DNA of 64,000 nt from Phytoactinopolyspora alkaliphila (lineage in GTDB: Bacteria > Actinomycetota > Actinomycetes > Jiangellales > Jiangellaceae). The notes under the pieces are model-generated. The model worked only from the letters and a program-made list of their open reading frames with translations, did no database searches and had not been told where the DNA came from. This document shows positions 50,231 through 60,132 of the stretch, piece by piece. How positions within the stretch are numbered: position 1 is the stretch's first letter; the number at the start of each line of letters is the position of its first letter. Position numbers and translations under genes: made by a program. Location: contig NZ_JAAGOB010000003.1 of assembly GCF_010550695.1 (NCBI RefSeq), positions 413,023 through 477,022 on the forward strand, written 5' to 3'.

Positions 50231-51514
50231 GTGGGCCAGCGCAAGATCGCTGCCGTGGCCGTCATCGCCATGACCGCCCTGATCGCATGTGGCGGGGACG
50301 ACGGGCCACCGACACTCACGTGGTACATCAACCCAGATGACGGCGGTCAGGCCGAGATCGCCAGCCGCTGTACCGACGAGGCAGACGGCCGATACCGGAT
50401 CACTACGTCGCTGCTGCCCCGCGAAGCGACCGCACAGCGCGAACAGCTCGCGAGGCGCCTGGCGGCCAATGACAGCTCGATTGACCTGATGAGCCTGGAT
50501 CCGCCGTTCATCCCGGAGTTCGCCGAGGCGGAGTTCCTCGCCGAGATCCCGGATGATATCGCCGAGTCGGTCACCGACGGCGTGGTCCAGGGCGCCATCG
50601 ACGGCGCCAGCTGGCGCGACCAGCTCGTCTCGGTCCCGTTCTGGGCGAACACGCAGATCCTGTGGTACCGCAAGTCCGTGGCCGAAGAAGCCGGGCTGGA
50701 CCCGGAGAACGAGCCGGTCACGTGGGAGCAGATCATCGAGGCCGCCCGAGACCAGGAGAAGTACATCGGCGTCCAGGGGATCCGTGCCGAGGCGCTGACC
50801 GTGTGGATCAACGCACTGGTCGCGTCCGCGGGCGGGCAGATCCTGACGAATCCGGAGGAGGACGTCGAGAACCTGGAGATGGGCCTCGAGACCGACGCCG
50901 GCCGGGCAGCGGCCGAGATCATGCAGACGATCGGCCGGGAAGGCCTCGGTGGACCTGGCCTGTCCAATCAGGATGAAGCGGGGGCCATGCTTCAGTTCCG
51001 CGGCGACCGGGGCTCGTTCATGGTGAACTGGCCGTTCGTCTGGGCGGCCACCAACGCCGCGGTCGACGAGGGCTCCGTGGACCAAGAGGTCCTGGACGAC
51101 ATCGGCTGGGCGACGTACCCGGCGACGACGGAAGGCGAGGAGGCCCGGCCCCCCTACGGGGGCATCAACATCGGCATCGGCGCTTTCACCGAGCACCCCG
51201 ACGAGGCGATGGAGGCTGTGCAGTGCATCGTCTCGCCGGAGAACCAGGCTTTCTACTTCGTCAACGACGGTAACCCGGCCGCGCACGTCGACGCCTACGA
51301 CGATCCGGAAGTCCAGGAGGCCTTCCCGATGGCGGACGTGATCCGGGACTCCCTGGAGGCCGCCGCGCCGCGGCCCCAGACGCCTTACTACAACGAGGTC
51401 TCCACCGGCCTGCAGACCACCTGGCATCCGCCGGCGTCCGTGCAGCCGGACTCGTCGCCCGAAACGGCGACGGACCTGATTCTGGCGGTGCTGCGAGGGG
51501 AGAGGCTGCTGTGA
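50231..51514 (+). CDS. lpqY: Sugar-binding lipoprotein (LpqY-like)
   Basis: The 427-residue extracytoplasmic solute-binding protein of family 1 has a signal peptide ending in lipobox LIAC (Cys20). The mature part contains DSSIDLMSLDPPFIPEFAEA, PFWANTQILWYRK and PYGGINIGIG, similar to LpqY, the trehalose-binding protein of mycobacteria. GTG 50231 has GGAGG five bases upstream. It heads a four-gene importer operon with spacing typical of lpqY-sugA-sugB-sugC: a 4-base overlap with the first permease gene. Ligand identity is inferred from the operon layout and similarity; maltodextrin or another disaccharide is possible. Confidence 0.82.
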   Translation: MGQRKIAAVAVIAMTALIACGGDDGPPTLTWYINPDDGGQAEIASRCTDEADGRYRITTSLLPREATAQREQLARRLAANDSSIDLMSLDPPFIPEFAEAEFLAEIPDDIAESVTDGVVQGAIDGASWRDQLVSVPFWANTQILWYRKSVAEEAGLDPENEPVTWEQIIEAARDQEKYIGVQGIRAEALTVWINALVASAGGQILTNPEEDVENLEMGLETDAGRAAAEIMQTIGREGLGGPGLSNQDEAGAMLQFRGDRGSFMVNWPFVWAATNAAVDEGSVDQEVLDDIGWATYPATTEGEEARPPYGGINIGIGAFTEHPDEAMEAVQCIVSPENQAFYFVNDGNPAAHVDAYDDPEVQEAFPMADVIRDSLEAAAPRPQTPYYNEVSTGLQTTWHPPASVQPDSSPETATDLILAVLRGERLL

Positions 51515-52470
51515 GTACCACACAAGACGTGCCGACCGGAAAGGTCACCAGCACCGCGCCTCCAGCCGGGCTCAGCGACCGCGCGCGCAGCGAACGCCGC
51601 CTCGGCTGGTGGCTTGCCGGTCCGGCGTTCGTCGTGATGCTGCTGGTCACGGCGTATCCCATCGCCCAGGCGTTCTATGAGTCGCTGTTCAAGTACCGGC
51701 TCACGGATCCGGACGCTCGCGAGTTCAACGGGCTCGGCAACTACGCGGTGATCCTGACCGATGGCGTCTGGTGGCAGGCCGTCGCCGTCACGGTGCTGAT
51801 CACCGTTATCACGGTGGCGGTCGAGGCGGTCCTCGGGTTCGCGCTGGCGCTGGTGATGCATCGCGCCCTGTCGGTGCTGCGGCCGGTGCTGCGCACCGCG
51901 ATCCTGGTTCCGTACGCGATCATCACCGTCGTCTCCGCGTTCGCGTGGCTCTACGCGTTCGACATCAACACCGGGTTCGTCAACCAGTGGTTCAGCTGGC
52001 TGCCCGGCATCAGCGAGGACACCAACACGTTCGGCAGCTTCGGGCCGTCGGTCACGGTGATCATCCTCTCCGAGATCTGGAAGACGACGCCGTTCATCTC
52101 GCTGCTGTTGCTGGCGGGCCTGGCACAGGTTCCTGAAGACCTGCAGGAGGCCGCCAAGGTCGACGGTGCCACGTGGTGGCAGCGGATGTACAAGGTGACC
52201 ATCCCGAACATGAAGGCGGCGATCATGGTGGCGCTGCTGTTCCGGACGCTGGACGCGTTCCGGCTCTTCGACAACGTCTTCATCATGACGCAAGGGGCGA
52301 ACAACACCGAGGTCGTCTCGTTCCTCGCCTATAGACAGACGATCAGCCGGCTGGAGATCGGGCTCGGCTCGGCCGTCTCCGTGCTGCTGTTCCTGAGCGT
52401 GGTGCTGATCAGCGTCGTCTTCATCAAGCTTTTCAAGGTCAATCTCGCCAGCGCGAGGGGGGAGGGCTGA
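51511..52470 (+). CDS. sugA: Sugar ABC transporter permease (SugA-like)
   Basis: The 319-residue protein has six membrane helices (the first in WWLAGPAFVVMLLVTAYPIA). The conserved coupling EAA loop is ELPEDLQEAAKVDGATWWQR-like (here VPEDLQEAAKVDGATWWQRM, before the penultimate helix), which contacts the ATPase. GTG 51511 overlaps the stop of the binding-protein gene by four bases. It is the MalF-type subunit of the importer; the short cytoplasmic N-terminus rather than the long MalF periplasmic loop fits the SugA type. The symbol is assigned from operon order. Confidence 0.85.
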   Translation: MSTTQDVPTGKVTSTAPPAGLSDRARSERRLGWWLAGPAFVVMLLVTAYPIAQAFYESLFKYRLTDPDAREFNGLGNYAVILTDGVWWQAVAVTVLITVITVAVEAVLGFALALVMHRALSVLRPVLRTAILVPYAIITVVSAFAWLYAFDINTGFVNQWFSWLPGISEDTNTFGSFGPSVTVIILSEIWKTTPFISLLLLAGLAQVPEDLQEAAKVDGATWWQRMYKVTIPNMKAAIMVALLFRTLDAFRLFDNVFIMTQGANNTEVVSFLAYRQTISRLEIGLGSAVSVLLFLSVVLISVVFIKLFKVNLASARGEG

Positions 52471-52471
52471 C

Positions 52472-53317
52472 ATGGACGACCAGAGAAGCACCCGGCAGAA
52501 GGTGCTGTGGTGGGTGGCCGGTGCCGCGGTGGTGGTGTACGCGCTCTTCCCCGTGGCCTGGATCTTCTCACTGTCCCTCAAGAGCTCCGCTGACCTGGGA
52601 AACCAGCAGTTCCTCCCGACCAGCGTGGTCTGGGAGAACTACGAGATGATCCTCGCGGGCGACGCGCAGTCGCTGTTCCTCTCCGGGCTGCGCAACTCGA
52701 TCGGCGTCTCGCTCATCGCGACGTTCATCGCCGTCGTGCTCTCTACGTTCTGCGCGTACGCGATCGCGCGGCTGGACTTCCCGGGCAAGCGGGTGATCCT
52801 GACGACGGCGCTGGCCGTGGCGATCTTCCCGGTGATCTCGATCGTGACGCCGCTGTTCAACCTGTGGCGCAACATCGGTCTCTACGACACCTGGCCGGGT
52901 CTGATCATTCCTTACCTGTCCCTGACGCTGCCCATCTCGATCTGGACTCTGTCGGCGTTCTTCCGGCAGATCCCCTGGGAGCTGGAACAGGCCGCGCAGG
53001 TGGACGGCGCCACCACATGGCAGGCCTTCCGCAAGGTGATCGTTCCTCTGGCGACGCCCGGTGTGTTCACCACGGCGATCATCTCCTTCTTCATCGCCTG
53101 GAACGATTTCGTCTACGGCATCTCATTGACATCGACCGAGTCGGCGCGGCCGGTGCCCGCGGCGCTGGCGTTCTTCACCGGTGCCTCGCAGTTCGAGGAA
53201 CCGGCCGGCGCCATCGCCGCGGCCGCGGTGATCGTGACCATTCCCGTCGTGGTGCTCGTGCTCTTGTTCCAGCGGCAAATCGTGTCCGGCCTGACTCAGG
53301 GCGCGGTCAAGGGTTAG
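52472..53317 (+). CDS. sugB: Sugar ABC transporter permease (SugB-like)
   Basis: The 281-residue protein is the MalG-type permease subunit with six helices. The coupling loop, IPWELEQAAQVDGATTWQAF, is near residue 165-185. It starts at ATG 52472, two bases after the sugA stop codon. The MalG-like C-terminal helix and tail (LFQRQIVSGLTQGAVKG) is typical for the family, in which the tail enters the substrate path or contacts the ATPase. With SugA it forms the membrane heterodimer. Confidence 0.88.
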   Translation: MDDQRSTRQKVLWWVAGAAVVVYALFPVAWIFSLSLKSSADLGNQQFLPTSVVWENYEMILAGDAQSLFLSGLRNSIGVSLIATFIAVVLSTFCAYAIARLDFPGKRVILTTALAVAIFPVISIVTPLFNLWRNIGLYDTWPGLIIPYLSLTLPISIWTLSAFFRQIPWELEQAAQVDGATTWQAFRKVIVPLATPGVFTTAIISFFIAWNDFVYGISLTSTESARPVPAALAFFTGASQFEEPAGAIAAAAVIVTIPVVVLVLLFQRQIVSGLTQGAVKG

Positions 53318-53346
53318 GGCGACTTCTTTAAGCACAGGAGGCTCGG

Positions 53347-54537
<1,191 letters not shown>

Positions 54538-54661
54538 CCGCACCGCCGGGGCGGGTCACCGGGGAACGTCCCCGGCGAGCTGGGCGAGTCCTCCCGCGCG
54601 CGGCGGGATTAGCCGGCCTGGGCCCTCGTGTCCCCGGCCGCTGCGTTGCTAGTGTCAGCGT

Positions 54662-55291
54662 GTGACCGAGAGTCGAGACGAACGCGCATTGCGGGCTTCA
54701 GATTCCGACCGCGACCGGGTAGCGGACCGGTTGCGGGAGGCTGCGGCCGAGGGCCGGCTGAGCCTTACCGAGCTGGACGAGCGGATCGATGCCCTTTACG
54801 CCGCCAAGACCTACGGCGAGCTCGACCAGGTGGTCGAGGACCTGCCAGGTGTGGCCAGCGGCTCCGGTGTCTCTCCGCCCGCGGTCACGGCGGAGCGCCG
54901 TCCCACGGGGCGCCGTCCCACGGGGCGCGTCGGCGGCCGAGCCGGGTCGCGAGTGTCCAAGGCGGTATTCAGCGGCCTCCAGCGCCGCGGTCGGTGGGTG
55001 GTGCCGGAACGGTATTCGGTGAAGGTGGTCTTCGCCGGCGCGGAGCTGGACCTGCGCGAGGCACAGCTCGAGGCCGACGAGGTCGAGATCGACGTCAAGG
55101 CCGTCTTCGGCGGCGTCGCCATCACGGTGCCCGACGACGTCTACGTGACCGTCGACGTAGCGGGCGTGTTCGGAGGGGCCAACGACGCCGCGAGTCTCCA
55201 GCAGCCACCCGACGGTGCCCCCGTTCTGCGAATCACGGGCAAGGCCGTCTTCGGCGGCGTGGACGTGCGCAGAAAGCCCGCGACCTCATGA
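54662..55291 (+). CDS. DUF1707 / LiaF-like protein, paralogue 1
   Basis: The 209-residue protein begins with a DUF1707 (SHOCT-like) domain, residues 10-62: RASDSDRDRVADRLREAAAE then LSLTELDERIDALYAAKTYG. A linker rich in Arg/Gly/Pro follows, then a beta-rich domain (about 100-205) with AVFSGLQRRGRW, VVFAGAELDLREAQLEADEV and KAVFGGVDV repeats, as in the C-terminus of LiaF-like/DUF2154 proteins. These are linked to cell-wall antibiotic responses. No membrane helix is seen. GTG 54662 is the start; the gene overlaps paralogue 2 by four bases. Confidence 0.8.
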   Translation: MTESRDERALRASDSDRDRVADRLREAAAEGRLSLTELDERIDALYAAKTYGELDQVVEDLPGVASGSGVSPPAVTAERRPTGRRPTGRVGGRAGSRVSKAVFSGLQRRGRWVVPERYSVKVVFAGAELDLREAQLEADEVEIDVKAVFGGVAITVPDDVYVTVDVAGVFGGANDAASLQQPPDGAPVLRITGKAVFGGVDVRRKPATS

Positions 55292-56004
55292 CCGACGAAA
55301 CGCCGGACGCGCGGCGACCCGCGAAGAACGAGTTCCCCACTGTGCAGAGCCCGGCGGACCTTCGCTGCTCCGACGTAGACAGGGAACGGGTGGCTGAGGC
55401 GTTGCGCCAGGCAGCCGGTGACGGCCGGCTCACCCTGACCGAGCTGGAAGAGCGCCTGGACGCCACCTTCCAGGCCCGCACCTACGGTGACCTGCAACCG
55501 ATCACGCGTGACCTGCCACAGGGACCGTATCCGATCCCCGGCGGGACATCGGTGCCCCAGCCCTGGGCCGCGCGGCCGCCGGCGTCGCGGCCCGCGTCGT
55601 CGCCGGTACCGGCACCGGACTACCGTCCGGGAACGCCGGTCGCCAAGGAGCAGATCAACGCGATCCTCAGCGAAGAGAAGCGGACCGGTAGGTGGGAGGT
55701 CCCGGCCCGCCTCGACGTGGTGCCGATCCTGGGCAGCGTCGAGCTCGACTTCACCGAGGCCGTCGTGCGCTCGCCAGAGGTGGAGATCCGGCTGGGCGTG
55801 GCGCTGGGCAGCGTGACGATCATCGTGCCGGAAGGCATCGATGTGCGAATGGACTCCATCACCAATGTGCTCGGCGAACGGAAGATGAAGCTCGACGCGC
55901 CGGTCACCCCCGGAGGGCCGATCTGCCGGATCAGCGGATTCGTCCTCCTGGGCGAGGTCACGGTCCGCCCGCCGAAGAAGAAGCGGTTCGGCAACGGGAA
56001 CTGA
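55288..56004 (+). CDS. DUF1707 / LiaF-like protein, paralogue 2
   Basis: The 238-residue protein has the same plan as the gene upstream: DUF1707 domain (about residues 25-75, ERVAEALRQAAGDGRLTLTE), Pro-rich linker and a beta-rich C-terminus (RTGRWEVPARLDVVPILGSV, then VELDFTEAVVRSPEVEIRL). ATG 55288 overlaps the previous stop (ATGA). A longer open frame back to 54628 overlaps paralogue 1 and is rejected. The pair arose by tandem duplication with substantial divergence. Role unknown; a two-subunit envelope-stress sensor would be consistent with the domain plan. Confidence 0.8.
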   Translation: MTDETPDARRPAKNEFPTVQSPADLRCSDVDRERVAEALRQAAGDGRLTLTELEERLDATFQARTYGDLQPITRDLPQGPYPIPGGTSVPQPWAARPPASRPASSPVPAPDYRPGTPVAKEQINAILSEEKRTGRWEVPARLDVVPILGSVELDFTEAVVRSPEVEIRLGVALGSVTIIVPEGIDVRMDSITNVLGERKMKLDAPVTPGGPICRISGFVLLGEVTVRPPKKKRFGNGN

Positions 56005-56094
56005 TACCGCCCTGCACGAAATACTGGCGCGAAGTGCTCGCCGAGGTGGCTCCGGTTTTGGTGCCCGTCTTCCGTGTTCGCGGACGAGAATCCG

Positions 56095-56123
56095 TTCACC
56101 TTCTGCATGTGCGGATGTATCCT
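56095..56123 (+). promoter_or_regulatory. Leaderless promoter of the molybdate operon
   Basis: TTCACC (56095-56100), a 17-base spacer, and TATCCT (56118-56123) lie exactly seven bases before ATG 56131, which predicts transcription starting at or next to the A of the ATG. Confidence 0.65.
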
Positions 56124-56130
56124 CACCTTT

Positions 56131-56535
56131 ATGCCGCATTTTCGTATCTCTGAGGCGGCCCGCCTGCTCGGAGTCAGCGACGACTCGGTCCGGCGCTGGG
56201 CCGACAACGGCCGGCTGAGGCTCGTCCAGGACGACACGGGACGGATGGCCGTCGACGGTGCCGAGCTCGCGCGGGTGGCGAAGGAGCTGGTGCCGGCAGA
56301 GTCGGCACTGCCGGCGCCTCGCGAGTCTGCTCGCAACCACTTTCCCGGCCTCGTCACCGCCGTTCACAAGGACGGGATCATGGCACAGGTGGAGATCCAG
56401 GCCGGCCCGCATCGAGTGGTCTCCCTGATGAGCCGGGAAGCGGCGGAGGAACTCGGGCTCGAAGTTGGCGTCGCCGCGATTGCGTCGATCAAGGCGACCA
56501 ACGTCGTCGTCGATCTTCCGCGAGGCCGTCCGTGA
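56131..56535 (+). CDS. Helix-turn-helix and TOBE domain regulator (molybdate sensor type)
   Basis: The 134-residue protein has a MerR/excisionase-like winged helix (residues 1-60: FRISEAARLLGVSDDSVRRW, ADNGRLRLVQDDTG) followed by a TOBE/Mop domain (about 70-134: ARNHFPGLVTAVHKDGIMAQ, then ASIKATNVVVDLPRG), the fold that binds molybdate or tungstate in ModE and MopI. It heads an operon with modA, which overlaps by four bases, modB and modC. It is likely a one-domain-each relative of ModE that senses molybdate and controls the operon. The start ATG 56131 is favoured by the -10 seven bases upstream; the longer open frame from 56074 has no family match. Confidence 0.88.
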   Translation: MPHFRISEAARLLGVSDDSVRRWADNGRLRLVQDDTGRMAVDGAELARVAKELVPAESALPAPRESARNHFPGLVTAVHKDGIMAQVEIQAGPHRVVSLMSREAAEELGLEVGVAAIASIKATNVVVDLPRGRP

Positions 56536-57347
56536 CGGGAGTCCGTACGGCCATCGTCGTCCTGGCCGGTGTCGTCGTCGCGCTCCTCGGGTGGTCGTGG
56601 CTGGGGGGCGGCGACGACGGGAGCGACGACGCCACCGGCGGCGACGTGAGCGCCGACGACGACGGACGCCCGGCCGGTACGGTGACCGTGCTGGCAGCGG
56701 CGTCGCTGACCGAATCCTTCACGCAGATCTCGGACGAACTGGCCCGGAGCCATCCGGAGATCGAGATTGTGCTGTCGTTCGGCCCGAGTTCGCAGCTCGT
56801 GGAGCAGGTCCTCGCCGGCGCGCCGGTCGACGTGCTCGCCACCGCGGACATGGCCACCATGGCGAAGGCTGCTGACGCCGGTGTCCTCGATGGTGAGGCG
56901 ACCGTCTTCGCGGCCAACACCCCCGCCTTGGTCGTTCCCGCGGGCAATCCGGGCGGCGTGGCCGGCCTGTCCGACCTCGAGCGAGAAGACCTGCGCGTGG
57001 CCGTCTGCGAGCCGCATGTGCCGTGCGGTGCGGCGGCGGAGCGGCTCACCACCCTGGCCGGCGTCGAGCCGGTGCCGGACACCCTGGCCACCGATGTGAA
57101 GGAAGCCCTCGCGCTCGTCACGCTGGGCGAGGTGGATGTCGCGTTGGTCTTCCACACCGACGCGGTCTCGGCCGGCGAGGCGGTGGAGGTCGTCCCGGTG
57201 GAGGAGGCGGAGTCGGTGGTCAACGACTATCCGGTGGCCGTCCTCGAGCGGGCACGGCAGCCCGCGGCGGCACGAGCTGTGGTCGAGGCCGTCACCGGTG
57301 AGATCGGCCGGCGCGTGCTCACCGAGTCGGGGTTCCTGGTGCCGTGA
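56532..57347 (+). CDS. modA: Molybdate-binding protein ModA
   Basis: The 271-residue solute-binding protein has an N-terminal membrane helix (residues 4-24, RTAIVVLAGVVVALLGWSWL), an Asp/Gly-rich linker, and a ModA domain from about residue 48. VTVLAAASLTESFTQISDEL and VVLSFGPSSQLVEQVLAGAP-type segments (here IVLSFGPSSQLVEQ) form the oxyanion pocket, where Ser residues bind MoO4. LATADMATMAKAADAG follows. The N-terminal helix ends without a lipobox cysteine, so the protein seems anchored by an uncleaved helix rather than by lipid. GTG 56532 overlaps the regulator stop. Confidence 0.9.
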   Translation: MTGVRTAIVVLAGVVVALLGWSWLGGGDDGSDDATGGDVSADDDGRPAGTVTVLAAASLTESFTQISDELARSHPEIEIVLSFGPSSQLVEQVLAGAPVDVLATADMATMAKAADAGVLDGEATVFAANTPALVVPAGNPGGVAGLSDLEREDLRVAVCEPHVPCGAAAERLTTLAGVEPVPDTLATDVKEALALVTLGEVDVALVFHTDAVSAGEAVEVVPVEEAESVVNDYPVAVLERARQPAAARAVVEAVTGEIGRRVLTESGFLVP

Positions 57348-58138
57348 GGTCAGCCGACATCCGGATGCCGCCAGTGCTTGTGGTACCCGCGCTGGCGGGG
57401 CTGGCACTCCTGCTCCTGCCGATGGCCGGGCTGGCGTGGCGCGCTCCCTGGGGACGGCTGCCCGGCCTGCTGACGGCGGACCATGTCCTGACGGCACTGC
57501 GGCTGTCGCTGACGACGGCGACCCTGGCGACGGTCCTCGCACTGATCATGGGCATTCCGGTCGCGTGGATGCTGGCGCGGGACAACGTCCGCGGCCGTGG
57601 AGTGCTGCGCGGGCTCGTCACGGTGCCACTCGTCCTGCCGCCCGTCGTCGGCGGTATCGCGCTGCTGGTGGCGTTCGGCCGCCGGGGCGTCGTCGGCGGG
57701 TGGCTGGAGCAGACCTTCGGGATCAATGTGCCGTTCACCACCGTCGCGGTGATCATGGCACAGACGTTCGTCGCGATGCCGTTCCTCATCATCGCGGTGG
57801 AGGGCGCCTTGCGCGGTGCCGACAGCCGATACGACCAGATCGCGGCCAGCCTCGGAGCGTCCCCGTGGACCACGTTCCGGAGGGTGACCCTTCCCTCGGT
57901 CGCGCCGAGCGTGGTCGCCGGCGCGATTCTGTGCTGGGCGAGGGCGCTGGGTGAGTTCGGGGCGACGATCACATTCGCGGGGAGCCTTCCCGGGACCACA
58001 CGCACCCTGCCACTGGAGGCATACGCGGCTATCGGGGCAGGTGACACGGATACCGCGCTGGTGCTGAGCGTGATCATGGTCGCCGTATGCGTCACGGTCC
58101 TGGTTGCCCTGCGCGATCGGTGGGTGCGGGCGCTATGA
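57344..58138 (+). CDS. modB: Molybdate ABC transporter permease ModB
   Basis: The 264-residue permease has five or six hydrophobic helices and the coupling loop DSRYDQIAASLGASPWTTFR (residues about 165-185), where the EAA-G motif is EQIAASLGA-like. Flanking landmarks are GIPVAWMLARDNVRG, VPLVLPPVVGGIALLVAFGR and WARALGEFGATITFAGSLPG, typical of ModB. GTG 57344 overlaps the modA stop by four bases. It forms the channel of the molybdate importer. Confidence 0.93.
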   Translation: MRSADIRMPPVLVVPALAGLALLLLPMAGLAWRAPWGRLPGLLTADHVLTALRLSLTTATLATVLALIMGIPVAWMLARDNVRGRGVLRGLVTVPLVLPPVVGGIALLVAFGRRGVVGGWLEQTFGINVPFTTVAVIMAQTFVAMPFLIIAVEGALRGADSRYDQIAASLGASPWTTFRRVTLPSVAPSVVAGAILCWARALGEFGATITFAGSLPGTTRTLPLEAYAAIGAGDTDTALVLSVIMVAVCVTVLVALRDRWVRAL

Positions 58139-59187
58139 CCGGATTGGCGGCGTCGGTGGTGGTGGAACGCGGCAGCTTCATCCTGGACGCGGAGCTCCGT
58201 GTCCAGCCGGGCGAGGTCGTGGCGCTGCTCGGTCCGAACGGCGCGGGGAAGTCGACTCTGCTGGCGGCACTCGCGGGCCTGCACCGACCGGTCCGAGGCC
58301 TGGTGAAGCTGGGCGATACAGTGCTCGACGAGCCGGCCTCCGGCGTGCACGTGCCGCTCCGCGACCGCCAGGTGGGCCTTGTCGTCCAGGACTACCTGCT
58401 GTTCCCCCGGATGAGCGCGGTTGAAAACGTGGCGTTCGGCCTGCGTGCGCGCGGCGTGGCGCGGGCGATGGCGCGGGAACGAGCGCGCGAGTGGCTTGGG
58501 CGCATGGACGTGGCCGAGCATGAGCGCCGGCCGCGCCAGCTCTCCGGCGGACAGGCGCAGCGGGTGGCGCTCGCCCGGGCGCTGATCGTGGAGCCTGCAC
58601 TGCTGCTCCTGGACGAGCCGCTGGCCGCCCTGGACGCCGGCACCAGGCCGAGAGTGCGTGCTGAGCTGCGACGCCACCTGGCCGCCTACGGGGGATGCAC
58701 GCTGGTCGTCACCCACGACCCCCTGGAGGCCATGGTGCTGGGCGAGCGCATCGTCGTCCTGGAGAACGGCCGGGTGGCGCAGGCGGGTACGCCGGCCGAG
58801 GTGGCTCGGCATCCGCGAACCGACTATGTGGCCCGCCTGGTGGGCCTCAACCTGCTGCGGGGCAATGCGACGGGCAAGGCGGCGCGGATCGCCGACGGTC
58901 TGACGGTGACGCTGGCACATGAGGTGCACGGTCCTGTGCACGTGACCTTCCCGCCCGCGGCGGTCACGCTCAGCCCGCGCCGGCCCGACGGTTCCGCGCG
59001 CAACGCGTGGTCCGGAACAGTCGAGGACCTGGAGGTCCACGGCGATCTGGTCCGGGTGAGCGTCGGCGGGCCGGTGCCCCTCCTCGCCGACGTCACTCCG
59101 CTGGCTGTGGCTGAGCTGGGACTGGCTCCGGGCACCCCGGTCTGGGCGTCGGTGAAGGCCACTGAAGTGAGCGCCTATCCCAGGTGA
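58135..59187 (+). CDS. modC: Molybdate ABC transporter ATPase ModC
   Basis: The 350-residue ATPase has Walker A GPNGAGKST (residues about 34-42), Q-loop VQDYLLFPRMSAVENVAFGL, signature LSGGQAQRVALARAL and Walker B LLLLDEPLAALD. Residues about 280-350 form a Mop/TOBE domain (GTVEDLEVHGDLVRVSVGG) that binds oxyanion and causes inhibition of transport when molybdate is plentiful. ATG 58135 overlaps the modB stop codon (ATGA). Molybdopterin-cofactor synthesis or nitrate reductase genes are not in the window. Confidence 0.94.
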   Translation: MTGLAASVVVERGSFILDAELRVQPGEVVALLGPNGAGKSTLLAALAGLHRPVRGLVKLGDTVLDEPASGVHVPLRDRQVGLVVQDYLLFPRMSAVENVAFGLRARGVARAMARERAREWLGRMDVAEHERRPRQLSGGQAQRVALARALIVEPALLLLDEPLAALDAGTRPRVRAELRRHLAAYGGCTLVVTHDPLEAMVLGERIVVLENGRVAQAGTPAEVARHPRTDYVARLVGLNLLRGNATGKAARIADGLTVTLAHEVHGPVHVTFPPAAVTLSPRRPDGSARNAWSGTVEDLEVHGDLVRVSVGGPVPLLADVTPLAVAELGLAPGTPVWASVKATEVSAYPR

Positions 59188-59285
59188 GGGGTCCCTGGCT
59201 GCTGTCGAGCCGGGCGACGGCCCAATGCGCCGGCAAGGGGAGGGGCCACGAGCCTTGAGGGTTGCCGTCCTGAGATGATGAGTCC

Positions 59286-59813
59286 GTGGCCGGTAGAACC
59301 CGAGGTAATGAGACCACCGGTGACGTGATCCGTACGCTGGTGATCTTTCTGGGCCTGCTCGCTCTGGTGGGCGGCTTCTTCGCCATGAACCGGCCCGGCC
59401 CCTCGTTGCCTGACGAGGTCGACTACGAGAGCGTCGTCGACGTGGTGCGCGAGCAGTACCCGTACCCCGTCGTCGCGCCCGTGGCGGTGCCGGATGCCTG
59501 GCGGGCCACCAGCGTCGACCATGGTCAGGAGCTGGGTGGCCACCGGTGGCGGGTCGGCTTCCTGGTGGACGGCGAGCAGTTCGTCGGTCTCGAGCAGATG
59601 GACGGCGAGATCCAGGCGTACCTGCTGGACCGGCTGCGCGACTTCGACGAGGACGGCACCAGCAGGATCGGTGGCGACACGTGGGAGCGCCGCCTGGAAC
59701 GCGACCGGTCACCCGACCGGGCGCTGGTCCGGGTGGAGAGCGGCGTAGTGACCATCGTGCGCGGAACCACCGGCTACGACACGCTCGAAGAGTTCGTCAC
59801 CTGGCTGGAGTGA
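59286..59813 (+). CDS. DUF4245 single-pass membrane protein
   Basis: The 175-residue protein has one N-terminal helix (VIRTLVIFLGLLALVGGFFA) and an outer DUF4245 domain with YPYPVVAPVAVPDAWRATSV and HRWRVGFLVDGEQFVGLEQM. Function is unknown. The M. tuberculosis homologue is Rv1100, close to fumarase, in the same wider neighbourhood as xseA and xseB. It starts at GTG 59286, has a short promoter region of 98 bases after modC, and converges on xseB. An outer repeat, GGAGTGA (59807-59813) with TCACTCC (59864-59870), contains both stop codons. Confidence 0.85.
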   Translation: MAGRTRGNETTGDVIRTLVIFLGLLALVGGFFAMNRPGPSLPDEVDYESVVDVVREQYPYPVVAPVAVPDAWRATSVDHGQELGGHRWRVGFLVDGEQFVGLEQMDGEIQAYLLDRLRDFDEDGTSRIGGDTWERRLERDRSPDRALVRVESGVVTIVRGTTGYDTLEEFVTWLE

Positions 59814-59863
59814 CGCTCGTGGTCGTCGCGCGACGAAGCCCGGTGGACATCACCCGGGGGCGC

Positions 59864-60070
59864 TCACTCCGGCGTCGTGTCCGGCGTGGTGACCGCTTCC
59901 AGCTTGCTGCGGGCACCTTCGAGGTACCGCTCGCAGAGGGCGGCCAGGTCCTCGCCACGTTGCCACAGGTTCAGCGACTCCTCGAGGGTGGTGCCGCCGG
60001 CCTCGAGCTTGGCGACGATTTGGACAAGCTCGTCCCGGGCCGCTTCGTAGGTGGGCTCACCGTCGCTCAT
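59864..60070 (-). CDS. xseB: Exodeoxyribonuclease VII small subunit
   Basis: The 68-residue subunit contains the conserved helices TYEAARDELVQIVAKLEAGG, TTLEESLNLWQRGEDLAALC and ERYLEGARSKLEAV, and is standard length. It binds XseA to make the ATP-independent nuclease that degrades single-stranded DNA. ATG 60070 is seen on the minus strand; TAAGTT lies eight bases upstream, so the transcript may be leaderless. Unusually, xseA is not adjacent: a sugar isomerase-type gene of opposite strand lies between them. Confidence 0.93.
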   Translation of the reverse strand: MSDGEPTYEAARDELVQIVAKLEAGGTTLEESLNLWQRGEDLAALCERYLEGARSKLEAVTTPDTTPE

Positions 60071-60132
60071 GTGCGCACAACTTACCAGCCGGACGCGGGT
60101 CCGTACCGGCCGGCGGACAGGGAACTGACCTG

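Noticed and set aside
54628..55287. Long N-terminal extension of the second DUF1707 protein
   Set aside because: It is a frame-shifted reading of paralogue 1; ATG 55288 overlaps the paralogue 1 stop and fits the family.
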